Source of the DNA: Blattabacterium cuenoti
GTDB taxonomy: Bacteria > Bacteroidota > Bacteroidia > Flavobacteriales > Blattabacteriaceae
Length of the DNA: 64,000 nucleotides
Direction: 5' to 3'
Assembly: GCF_014251595.1 (NCBI RefSeq)
Contig: NZ_CP059192.1
Span: 482,468 to 546,467, forward strand
Part shown: positions 52,969-60,970 of the stretch, piece after piece
How the letters are laid out: every line of letters starts with the position of its first letter
Position numbering within the stretch: the stretch's first letter is position 1
The notes under the pieces: generated by a model
What the model was told of the DNA's origin: nothing
Database searches by the model: none
What the model saw: only the letters and a program-made list of their open reading frames with translations
Made by a program: the position numbers and the translations under genes

Positions 52969-54483
52969 ATGATAAAGTATTTATCTGAATATTTTACATC
53001 TTTTTTTCTTAAAAAAAGAATGAAAAACATAGAATTTTTTATGCGTTATCCAGTAGAAATACAAAGTAAACTCATTCATCAATTGATTTTATATGCAAAA
53101 AACACAGAATTTGGAAAAAAATATGGATTTTGTGATATCAAAAAATATCAACAATTCTCTGAAAGAATTCCAATATTTAGATATTCTGATTTACAATCTT
53201 TTATATATAGAATTCGTAAAGGAGAAAAAAATATATTATGGCCAGGACAAGTAAAATGGTTTGCCAGATCTTCTGGAACAACAAATACAAGAAGTAAATA
53301 CATACCCATCACAAAATTATCTATGAATACATGTCATTATAAAGCAGGAAAAGATATGTTATCCATATACATTCATAATCATCCTGAAACAAAAATTTTT
53401 TTAGGAAAAGCTGTTCGTTTAGGAGGAAGTTACAAATTACATAAAAAATATAACACATTTTATGGTGATTTATCTTCTATTTTAATTAAAAATATGCCTT
53501 TCTGGGTTGAAAATATTTGTGTTCCTGGAAAAAAAATAGCTTTAATGAGTGAATGGGAAAAAAAATTAGAAAACATAGTCAAAGAAACAGGACATCAAGA
53601 TGTTAGGATTTTATTAGGGGTTTGTTCTTGGCTATTGATTTTTTTAAAAAAACTATTACAAGAATTTAATAAAAAAAAAATTGATGAAATATGGCCTAAT
53701 ATTGAGGTAATATTTCATGGAGGAGTAAGTTTGATCCCTTATATTTATCAATATAATAAATTATTTGAAAAATCTATCAATTATTACGATATATATAGTG
53801 CTTCAGAAGGTTTTTTCGCTATACAAGATCAAAAAAAGGATAAAGACCTCTTATTATTATTAAATCATGGTATATTTTACGAATTCATTCCAACAGAAGA
53901 AATAAATAACACAAATCCTAAAATATTTCCTATTGAAAAGGTAGAATTAAATAGAAATTACGCTCTTGTTATTTCTACTAATGCAGGATTATGGAGATAC
54001 ATAGTTGGAGATACTGTTAGATTTACTAGTTTATCTCCATACCGAATTTTGATTTCAGGAAGAACAACACATTATATTAATTCTTTTGGTGAAGAATTAA
54101 TTGTTGAAAATGCAGAAAAAGCTTTAAATCAAGCTTGTATGAAAACAAATTCTATTATTCATGAATACACAGCAGGTCCAGTATATATGAATCAAAATAA
54201 TTCTGGAGCTCATGAATGGATTATAGAATTTAAAAAGAAACCTCATGATTTAGGTATTTTTAAAAAAATTTTGGATAATGAATTAAAATATTTGAATTCA
54301 GATTACGAAATTAAACGATACAAAAATATTGTTTTAGGGCCTCCTATTATATATGTAGCTAGAAATGGTTTATTCTATGACTGGCTAAAAAAACATAAAA
54401 AATTAGGAGGTCAACACAAAATTCCTCGTTTATCCAATGATAGGAGATATATCGATTCTATTCTTAAAATGGAAAAAGAATAG
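52969..54483 (+). CDS. GH3 auxin-responsive promoter family protein (acyl-adenylating enzyme-like)
   Basis: 504 residues resembling plant GH3 acyl-acid amido synthetases, part of the ANL adenylating superfamily. The ATP-binding motif region is seen as ARSSGTTNTRSKYIPI (about 103-118), with YSASEGFFAIQD (about 280) and YIVGDTVRFTSLSPYRILISGR (in parts, about 345). Plant GH3 proteins join amino acids to hormones; the bacterial substrates are not known to me. An in-frame run of ten A is at 53671-53680. It follows menG by 22 bp. The gene is intact, which in a reduced genome implies a used function. Confidence 0.85.
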   Translation: MIKYLSEYFTSFFLKKRMKNIEFFMRYPVEIQSKLIHQLILYAKNTEFGKKYGFCDIKKYQQFSERIPIFRYSDLQSFIYRIRKGEKNILWPGQVKWFARSSGTTNTRSKYIPITKLSMNTCHYKAGKDMLSIYIHNHPETKIFLGKAVRLGGSYKLHKKYNTFYGDLSSILIKNMPFWVENICVPGKKIALMSEWEKKLENIVKETGHQDVRILLGVCSWLLIFLKKLLQEFNKKKIDEIWPNIEVIFHGGVSLIPYIYQYNKLFEKSINYYDIYSASEGFFAIQDQKKDKDLLLLLNHGIFYEFIPTEEINNTNPKIFPIEKVELNRNYALVISTNAGLWRYIVGDTVRFTSLSPYRILISGRTTHYINSFGEELIVENAEKALNQACMKTNSIIHEYTAGPVYMNQNNSGAHEWIIEFKKKPHDLGIFKKILDNELKYLNSDYEIKRYKNIVLGPPIIYVARNGLFYDWLKKHKKLGGQHKIPRLSNDRRYIDSILKMEKE

Positions 54484-54530
54484 AAATTAGTTTCAAAAAA
54501 ATATTTTTATCTTTATAGTTTTATTTTATT

Positions 54531-54794
54531 ATGACAGTAGAAAAAAAAAAAGAAATATTTAAAAGTTATGGAACATCTGTTTATGATACAGGTTCCTCTC
54601 AAGTTCAAGTAGCTTTGTTTACTTATCGGATCAATCATTTAAACCATCATCTAAAAAATAATAAAAAGGATTTTAATACAGAAAGAGCTTTAGTAAAAAT
54701 GGTGGGTAAAAGAAAAAAATTGCTAAAATATATAGAAAAACATGATATTAATAATTACAAAAATATAATTAAACATTTAGGATTAAGAAAATAA
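54531..54794 (+). CDS. rpsO: 30S ribosomal protein S15
   Basis: Primary 16S rRNA-binding protein of the 30S platform. 87 residues, against the usual 88-89. GSSQVQVALFTYRINHLNHHL (in parts) and the C-terminal MVGKRKKLLKYI with the following helix are typical. A run of eleven A (54541-54551) right after the start is in frame. It lies upstream of pnp by 35 bp, the conserved rpsO-pnp order. Confidence 0.95.
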   Translation: MTVEKKKEIFKSYGTSVYDTGSSQVQVALFTYRINHLNHHLKNNKKDFNTERALVKMVGKRKKLLKYIEKHDINNYKNIIKHLGLRK

Positions 54795-54829
54795 AATCAA
54801 TAAAATATTTCTTATATCAGTTATATTTT

Positions 54830-56983
54830 ATGAAAAAAAAAAATATGCCAGATCTAATAAAAGAAACCATATCTATGGAAGATGGCCCCTCTATCATTAT
54901 AGAAACAGGAAGATTAGCAAAACAAGCAGATGGAGCAGTTATTGTTCGCGCAAAAAATACAATGCTTTTATCAACTGTGGTCATTTCTAATGAAATAAAA
55001 AATGAAACCAATTTTTTACCTCTAACTGTAGATTATAGAGAAAAATATTCTGCTGGAGGTAAAATTCCCGGAGGTTTTATCAAAAGAGAAGGAAGACCTT
55101 CTGATGAAGAAATTTTAACAATGAGATTAGTGGATCGTGTTTTAAGACCAACATTTCCAGATTCTTTTAAAAAAGAAATACAAATTATGATTTCATTGCT
55201 TTCATATGATAAAACTGTTTTACCAGACGGTTTAGCTGGTTTAGCTGCATCAGCTGCTTTATCAGTGGCAGGTGTTCCTTTTAATGGCCCTATATCAGAA
55301 ATTCGTATTATACGTTTAAATGGAAAATTTATTATTAATCCAGGGCTAGATCAGTTAAAAGAAGCAGATATAGATTTAATAGTAGGAGGATCCAATCATT
55401 CTGTTATTATGATAGAAGGGGAAATGAAGGAAATCAAAGAAAGTGAATTTTTGGAAACTGTAATAAAAGCCCATAAAGCTATAAAACCACAAATAGAAGC
55501 TCAAATCCGTTTAATTAATAAATTATCAAGAACCCGTGTTTTTTTTGATGATCAAAAATCAATAGATTCTGATCCAGAAAATGAAATGTTAAAAAAAGAA
55601 CTTTTTTTATTTTCATATGAAAAAATTAAAAAAATTTATCAAAATTATATAAACAAAAAAACTAGATCTATTCAAGAAAAAATGGTACTAGATGATTTTA
55701 AAAAAAATTTTTTAACAGAAGAAAAAAAAGATAAAAAAGAACCGATCATTAACCAATTTTTTGAAGAAATTAGAAAAAATATAACTAGAGATTTAATTTT
55801 CAAAAAAGGAATTCGATTGGATGGTCGAACTGATAAACAAATACGTCCAATATCTAGTTTTGTTGATTATTTACCTGGAGTACACGGTTCTGCTTTATTT
55901 TCAAGAGGAGAAACTCAATCTTTAACGACAGTCACGTTAGGATCATCTTTAGATGCTAATAAAATTGATAATGTTATTATGGAAAATCAAGAAAAATTTT
56001 ACTTACATTATAATTTTCCGCCTTTTTCAACAGGAGAAATACGTTCTATAAGAGGAGTTTCTAGACGTGAAGTAGGACATGGAAATTTAGCTCAACGTGC
56101 ATTAAAAAATATTATTGTCAATAATCCATATACAATTCGTGTAGTTTCGGATATTTTAGAATCTAATGGATCATCTTCTATGGCAACAGTTTGTGCTGCA
56201 AGTTTAGCATTGATGGATGCTGGTATTCCTATAAAAAATCCTGTTTCTGGAATTGCTATGGGTTTGTTTATAGAAAATGAAAAAAAAATTATCATATCGG
56301 ATATAACAGGAGAAGAAGATCATTTTGGAGATTTAGATTTCAAAATAACAGGAACTAAATGTGGAATGACAGCTTGTCAAATGGATGTGAAAACTATGGA
56401 AGGAGTAACATATGATTTAATGAATCAAATTTTAATGCAAGCTCTAGAAGGTCGTATTTTTATTTTAAAAAAAATGTTAGAAACTTTACCTAAATATAGA
56501 CAAAAAAAGAAACCTAATGCTCCAAAAATATATACTTTCAATATTCCAAAAGATTTTATAGGTTCAGTTATAGGTACTGGGGGAAAAGTTATTCAAGAAA
56601 TACAATCATGTACAAACACAAATATATTAATTGAAGAAAAAGGAGATTTAGGGTATATTGAAATCATTGGAAAAGATGATGAAAAAATAAAGGAAGCAAT
56701 TAATAGAATTAAAGAAATTGCTTTTGTCCCTGAATTGGGAAAAGTATATAAAGCAAAAGTAAAATCTATAAAATATTTTGGTGCTTTCGTTGAAATTTCT
56801 AAAGGAGTAGAAGGTCTATTGCATATTTCGGAAATAGGATGGAAAAGATTGAATAATATAGAAGAAGAGTTGCATATAGGAGATATTATTGATGTTAAAT
56901 TTATGGGAATGGATGAAAAAAATAAAAAAATGAAACTCTCTAGAAAAGTTCTTTTACCTCGTCCTGTAAAAAAAAATGAATAA
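54830..56983 (+). CDS. pnp: Polyribonucleotide nucleotidyltransferase (PNPase)
   Basis: Phosphorolytic 3'-5' exoribonuclease of mRNA decay. 717 residues from ATG 54830. Two RNase PH-like halves (about 10-225 and 315-560) are joined by a helical linker; the catalytic region shows FSRGETQSLTTVTLG and DHFGDLDFKITGTK with the metal-binding Asp residues. A KH domain (GSVIGTGGKVIQEIQ, about 580) and an S1 domain (GAFVEISKGVEGLLHISEIG in parts, about 645-690) follow. A run of eleven A lies between ATG 54830 and a second ATG at 54845; the second start (MPDLIKETISMEDG) fits homologues better. It ends 6 bp before rpoD. Confidence 0.96.
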   Translation: MKKKNMPDLIKETISMEDGPSIIIETGRLAKQADGAVIVRAKNTMLLSTVVISNEIKNETNFLPLTVDYREKYSAGGKIPGGFIKREGRPSDEEILTMRLVDRVLRPTFPDSFKKEIQIMISLLSYDKTVLPDGLAGLAASAALSVAGVPFNGPISEIRIIRLNGKFIINPGLDQLKEADIDLIVGGSNHSVIMIEGEMKEIKESEFLETVIKAHKAIKPQIEAQIRLINKLSRTRVFFDDQKSIDSDPENEMLKKELFLFSYEKIKKIYQNYINKKTRSIQEKMVLDDFKKNFLTEEKKDKKEPIINQFFEEIRKNITRDLIFKKGIRLDGRTDKQIRPISSFVDYLPGVHGSALFSRGETQSLTTVTLGSSLDANKIDNVIMENQEKFYLHYNFPPFSTGEIRSIRGVSRREVGHGNLAQRALKNIIVNNPYTIRVVSDILESNGSSSMATVCAASLALMDAGIPIKNPVSGIAMGLFIENEKKIIISDITGEEDHFGDLDFKITGTKCGMTACQMDVKTMEGVTYDLMNQILMQALEGRIFILKKMLETLPKYRQKKKPNAPKIYTFNIPKDFIGSVIGTGGKVIQEIQSCTNTNILIEEKGDLGYIEIIGKDDEKIKEAINRIKEIAFVPELGKVYKAKVKSIKYFGAFVEISKGVEGLLHISEIGWKRLNNIEEELHIGDIIDVKFMGMDEKNKKMKLSRKVLLPRPVKKNE

Positions 56984-56989
56984 AAAAAA

Positions 56990-57853
56990 ATGAGACAACT
57001 TAAAATAACCAAACAAGTCACAAATCGAGAATCTGAATCATTAGATAAATATCTTCATGAAATAGGAAAAATACCATTATTAACTCCAGAAGAAGAAGTA
57101 GAATACGCTCGTCAAGCAAGAGAAGGAGACGCCTCTGCCATCAATAAACTAGTCAATGCAAATTTACGTTTTGTTGTTTCTGTAGCTAAACAATATCAAA
57201 ATCAAGGATTAAGTTTATGCGATTTAATTAATGAAGGCAATTTAGGTTTGATAAAAGGGATATTACGTTTTGATGAAACTAGAGGTTTTAAATGCATTTC
57301 CTATGTTGTTTGGTGGATTAGACAAGCAATTTTACAAGCAATTGCTGAACAATCACGTTCTATTAGACAACCTACAAATAAATTAGCTTTATTAAATAAA
57401 ATATTGAAAACTCTTGCTCAATTAGAACAAGAATTACAAAGAACTCCTTCTGCAAGAGAAATAGCAGAATATTTACATATGAATGAAAAAGATGTTGAAG
57501 AATCTATAAAAAATTCAGGAAGACATGTTTCAATGGATGCTCCATTAATAGAAGGAGAAGATTCTAATTTGTATGATTTAGTTCGATCCGATGAATCTCC
57601 TCGTCCAGATGAACATCTAGAAAAAGAATCTTTACGTAAAGATATAAAAAGAATTTTAGAGACTTTAAGTGAAAGAGAACGTCGTGTTATTATTTTGCAT
57701 TTCGGATTAAATGGATCTCCTCCAATGACTTTAGAAGAAGTCGGACAATCTTGCGATTTAACAAGAGAACGTGTTCGACAAATTGAAAGTATAGCTTTAA
57801 AAAGATTAAAACATTCTTCTAGAAGTAAAATTTTAAAACCTTATTTGGGATAA
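56990..57853 (+). CDS. rpoD: Primary RNA polymerase sigma factor RpoD/SigA (short Bacteroidetes type)
   Basis: Housekeeping sigma factor. 287 residues; the Bacteroidetes form lacks the large N-terminal region 1.1. Region 1.2 (LDKYLHEIGKIPLLTPEEE), region 2 (ANLRFVVSVAKQYQNQG, LINEGNLGLIKG, RFDETRGFKCISYVVWWIRQ), region 3 (NSGRHVSMDAPLIEGEDSN in parts) and region 4 (MTLEEVGQSCDLTRERVRQIE) are all present. Regions 2.3-2.4 and the segment after it read CISYVVWW and SRSIRQPTNK, where free-living Flavobacteria, as I recall, have FISYAVWW and SRIVRLPLNK. It follows pnp by 6 bp. Confidence 0.96.
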   Translation: MRQLKITKQVTNRESESLDKYLHEIGKIPLLTPEEEVEYARQAREGDASAINKLVNANLRFVVSVAKQYQNQGLSLCDLINEGNLGLIKGILRFDETRGFKCISYVVWWIRQAILQAIAEQSRSIRQPTNKLALLNKILKTLAQLEQELQRTPSAREIAEYLHMNEKDVEESIKNSGRHVSMDAPLIEGEDSNLYDLVRSDESPRPDEHLEKESLRKDIKRILETLSERERRVIILHFGLNGSPPMTLEEVGQSCDLTRERVRQIESIALKRLKHSSRSKILKPYLG

Positions 57854-57855
57854 TA

Positions 57856-57929
57856 CGACCTCGAAGGGATTCGAACCCATAACCTTCTGATCCGTAGTCA
57901 GATGCTCTATCCAATTAAGCTACGAGGCC
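57856..57929 (-). tRNA. tRNA-Arg (anticodon ACG)
   Basis: A 74-nt cloverleaf reads on the minus strand. The acceptor stem is GGCCTCG with CGAGGTC (one G-U pair), the D arm GCTT..GAGC, the anticodon arm TCTGA-CTACGGA-TCAGA with ACG at 34-36, and the T arm ATGGG-TTCGAAT-CCCTT with one T-T mismatch. The discriminator is G. ACG needs A-to-I editing by TadA to read CGU, CGC and CGA. CCA is not encoded. It lies 2 bp after the rpoD stop on the opposite strand. Confidence 0.93.
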
Positions 57930-57946
57930 AATATATAATAGTATTA

Positions 57947-58708
57947 TTATGATTGGACTATTTTCAAAAATTTCTCCATTTCCAGAGAAGATCTACCTAT
58001 AAGTCCACCATCTATATCTTTTTGATTAAAAAGGTCTTTTGCATTAAGTTCATTAATACTTCCTCCATATAAAATAGATATTTCATCAGAAATACTTTGA
58101 CCATATTTATTAAAAAACAAAGAACGAATAAACTCATGCATTGTTTGAGCTTGTTCAATAGTAGCGGTTTTTCCTGTTCCAATCGCCCATATTGGTTCAT
58201 ATGCTATATAAAAATATTTCATTTCATCTGAAGAACAATGAAAAACAGTTTCTTTTAACTGACTTTTAATAACTTCAAATTGTTTATTTTTAGATCTTTC
58301 TAAAGAAGATTCTCCCACACAAAAAATAATATCTAAACTATATTTTAATGCCATTTTTATCTTTTTTGATAAAAGATCGTTTTTTTCAAAAAAAAATTTC
58401 CTACGTTCACTATGTCCTAAGATCACTTTTCGTATTCCTAGAGACTTCAGCATAAAAGCAGAGACTTCTCCTGTATAAGAACCTTTATCACTCTGATGAA
58501 TATTTTGAGCCGCAATATTTAACGTTGTTCCTTGTAAAATTTGATTAGAAATGTGTAAAAAAGGAAAAGAAGGAGATAAAATAATTTCTTTATTATCATG
58601 ATTAATTTTCCTTTCAAAAACAATTTTTAAAAAATTTCTAATAAAAGAAGTCGTTTCATGAAAATCATAATTCATTTTCCAATTTGCAATGACAACTTTT
58701 TTTCTCAT
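57947..58708 (-). CDS. tpiA: Triosephosphate isomerase
   Basis: Interconverts dihydroxyacetone phosphate and glyceraldehyde 3-phosphate in glycolysis and gluconeogenesis. 253 residues, normal length. Active-site residues are all seen: Asn and Lys in ANWKMN (about 8-13), His in LGHSERRKFF (about 97), and Glu in YEPIWAIGTGKTAT (about 170-183), with YGGSINELNA and GGLIGRSSL for phosphate binding. It is 17 bp beyond the tRNA-Arg gene and lies downstream of the DUF1599 gene on the same strand, an order conserved in Flavobacteria as I recall. Confidence 0.97.
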   Translation of the reverse strand: MRKKVVIANWKMNYDFHETTSFIRNFLKIVFERKINHDNKEIILSPSFPFLHISNQILQGTTLNIAAQNIHQSDKGSYTGEVSAFMLKSLGIRKVILGHSERRKFFFEKNDLLSKKIKMALKYSLDIIFCVGESSLERSKNKQFEVIKSQLKETVFHCSSDEMKYFYIAYEPIWAIGTGKTATIEQAQTMHEFIRSLFFNKYGQSISDEISILYGGSINELNAKDLFNQKDIDGGLIGRSSLEMEKFLKIVQS

Positions 58709-58772
58709 TTTTTTACAAAAAAATTTTCATAAATATAAATAGAAAAAATTGTAATTTTAAATTCAAAGATGG

Positions 58773-59252
58773 TTATTCTAATAATAAAATGATTTGGGTT
58801 AGTATTTTAAAACAAAATTTTTCTAATTCTTTAATTTCTGGATTTTGTTTTAAAAATAAAATTTTATCTAAGAAATGATTTATAGAAAACTTATTTAAAA
58901 TTTTGTTCATACAACAAAAATTGGTATAATTTTTTATTTGATCCCATTTTTTATTATAAATCGAAATCACATCATTATTTGATATTTTATGAAAATTAGA
59001 TATGAAAAAAATATCCAGTTTTATTAATAGAATTAATAAATAATTTATTATATCTATATACGTATCTATAATTATTTCGTTTTTAACTTTTTGATATCCT
59101 TTTGATTCGATATTTTTGATACGAATTATTTTAATTAAAATTTGATCTATTATAGAATTATTATGAAAAAATTTCCATGATAATCCATAATCTTTTAATT
59201 TTTCCAAAAAAAGTTTTCTACATTTCTGAATAATAAAATCAATAGAATTCAT
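58773..59252 (-). CDS. DUF1599 family protein
   Basis: Conserved protein of unknown function found in Bacteroidetes, often between tpiA and folP as here. 159 residues. The recognisable parts are CRKLFLEKLKDYGLSWKFF (about 11-29), QILIKIIRIKNIESKGYQKV (in parts) and a hydrophobic helix DIINYLLILLIKLD (about 67-80). The two helical blocks recall the MazG-like all-alpha nucleotide hydrolase fold, but I cannot confirm metal-binding residues. The second half is divergent and Asn/Lys/Ile-rich, suggesting relaxed selection there. It starts 39 bp from the divergent folP. Confidence 0.75.
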   Translation of the reverse strand: MNSIDFIIQKCRKLFLEKLKDYGLSWKFFHNNSIIDQILIKIIRIKNIESKGYQKVKNEIIIDTYIDIINYLLILLIKLDIFFISNFHKISNNDVISIYNKKWDQIKNYTNFCCMNKILNKFSINHFLDKILFLKQNPEIKELEKFCFKILTQIILLLE

Positions 59253-59291
59253 ATCATATAATTTTAGAACAAATTACAATAAAGTTGGGTT

Positions 59292-60125
59292 ATGATAATT
59301 AATTGTGCAGGAACATTATTGCATTTAAAAGAACCAAAAATAATGGGAATAGTTAATTTAACTCCCGATTCATTTTATGATGGGGGAAAATTATATACTG
59401 AATATAGTGTATTACAACACGTCGAAATTTTATTAAATGAAGGTTCAGATTTTATAGATGTTGGAGGTTGTTCTACTCGACCCGGATCCAAATTTGTAAC
59501 GGAAAAAGAAGAAATCAAAAGAATAACAAAACCTATTCGTGCAATTATAAAAAATTTCCCAAATGTTCAAATATCTATAGATACTTTTCGAAGTGAAGTA
59601 GCTAGAATAGCGGTAGAAGAAGGAGCTGTTATCATAAATGACATATCAGGAGGAAAATTAGATAAAAATATGTTTCCCTTGTTAGGAAAACTTAAAATTC
59701 CATATATATTAAATCATATGAAAGGAACCCCTGATAATATGCAAAAAAATCCATTTTATCATGAAAATATCATAACAGAAATAAATAATTTTTTCTCTGA
59801 AAAGATTTACTATTTAAAAAAATATGGAATTCAAGATGTAATTTTAGATCCTGGATTTGGTTTTGGAAAGACACTAGAACAAAATTTTAAATTATTAAAA
59901 CATTTATCTTTATTAGGATTTCAAGATTATCCAATTTTAATTGGTATTTCCAGAAAATCGATGATGAAACTCATTTTAGATATCTCTTATGAAGAATTAT
60001 TAAATGCAACTTCCATTATTCATACTATAGCACTTTTAAATGGAGCCAAATTTTTGCGAGTACATGATGTTAAAGAAGCTGTAGAATGCATAAAATTAGT
60101 ACAATATTATAAAAAAATTTTATAA
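59292..60125 (+). CDS. folP: Dihydropteroate synthase
   Basis: Condenses p-aminobenzoate with the pterin pyrophosphate in folate synthesis; the target of sulfonamides. 277 residues. GIVNLTPDSFYDGG (about 18-31), DVGGCSTRPGS (about 57), INDISGG (about 114), ILDPGFGFGKT (about 190), GISRKSMM and the C-terminal RVHDV are all typical. It is divergent from the DUF1599 gene and precedes cdaA by about 50 bp, a conserved Bacteroidetes pair. Confidence 0.96.
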   Translation: MIINCAGTLLHLKEPKIMGIVNLTPDSFYDGGKLYTEYSVLQHVEILLNEGSDFIDVGGCSTRPGSKFVTEKEEIKRITKPIRAIIKNFPNVQISIDTFRSEVARIAVEEGAVIINDISGGKLDKNMFPLLGKLKIPYILNHMKGTPDNMQKNPFYHENIITEINNFFSEKIYYLKKYGIQDVILDPGFGFGKTLEQNFKLLKHLSLLGFQDYPILIGISRKSMMKLILDISYEELLNATSIIHTIALLNGAKFLRVHDVKEAVECIKLVQYYKKIL

Positions 60126-60176
60126 TTCATTAATACTTGTATTATTTTTGCTTAAGTTCTTTTTTCATTGTTACAT

Positions 60177-60938
60177 TTGTTGAAAATTTCTTTCATTGAT
60201 ATTTTAGACATTTTTTTGGTAACCATTATTTTATTTCAAGTATACAGACTGGTTTATAGAACTGCAGCTTTAAATATTTTTTATGGTATTATTGCTACTT
60301 TTATTTTTTGGAAAGTAGTCGAAATTTATAAAATGAGATTTCTTAGCGTTGTGATAAGTGCTTTTTTTAAAGGGGGTTTTTTAGCTTTAATCATTGTATT
60401 TCAACCGGAAATTAGAAAATTTTTACTCATAGTAGGAAGCCGAATATTTTTCAAAAAATTTATATTTTCTCTTTTTAACAAACCAGGAATATCGATTAAA
60501 ACTGAAACGATAGATAGTATTGTAAATGCTTGTGCTATTTTTTCAGGAGATAAAACAGGAGGTTTAATAGTAATTCAATTACATCAAGATTTAAAAGAAT
60601 TTATTCAAAATGGAGATGAAATGGACGCTAAAGTTAATATTTCTATTTTAGAAAGTATTTTCTATAAAAATAGTCCATTACATGATGGTGCTGTAGTGAT
60701 TATAGGAAATAAAATAATAAAAACAAGAGCTATTCTTCCCGTTTCTTACAATAAAGAAATTCCATCTCGTTTAGGATTACGACATAGAGCTGCCATTGGT
60801 TTATCTGAAAAAACAGATGCTATATGTCTTGTGATATCCGAAGAAACAGGTTATATCTCTTACATTAAAGATCAAAAAAGAACGGTTATCACCAATATTA
60901 ATAATTTAAAAATGAAACTTGAAGAAGACTTGCTTTAA
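60177..60938 (+). CDS. cdaA: Diadenylate cyclase CdaA (DAC domain)
   Basis: Membrane-bound enzyme making the second messenger cyclic di-AMP from two ATP. About 254-256 residues. Three hydrophobic segments (about 8-28, 33-50, 55-78) precede the DAC domain, which has the catalytic DGA in LHDGAVVI (about 168) and RHR in LGLRHRAAIGL (about 200). The frame has no ATG near its beginning; TTG codons at 60168, 60177 and 60180 are candidates, and 60177 or 60180 gives LLKISFIDILDI, which fits homologues. It lies between folP and murF. c-di-AMP usually controls potassium, osmotic balance and wall integrity. Confidence 0.9.
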   Translation: MLKISFIDILDIFLVTIILFQVYRLVYRTAALNIFYGIIATFIFWKVVEIYKMRFLSVVISAFFKGGFLALIIVFQPEIRKFLLIVGSRIFFKKFIFSLFNKPGISIKTETIDSIVNACAIFSGDKTGGLIVIQLHQDLKEFIQNGDEMDAKVNISILESIFYKNSPLHDGAVVIIGNKIIKTRAILPVSYNKEIPSRLGLRHRAAIGLSEKTDAICLVISEETGYISYIKDQKRTVITNINNLKMKLEEDLL

Positions 60939-60970
60939 TGAGTTATTTAATTTTCAATTAATATGATTTT

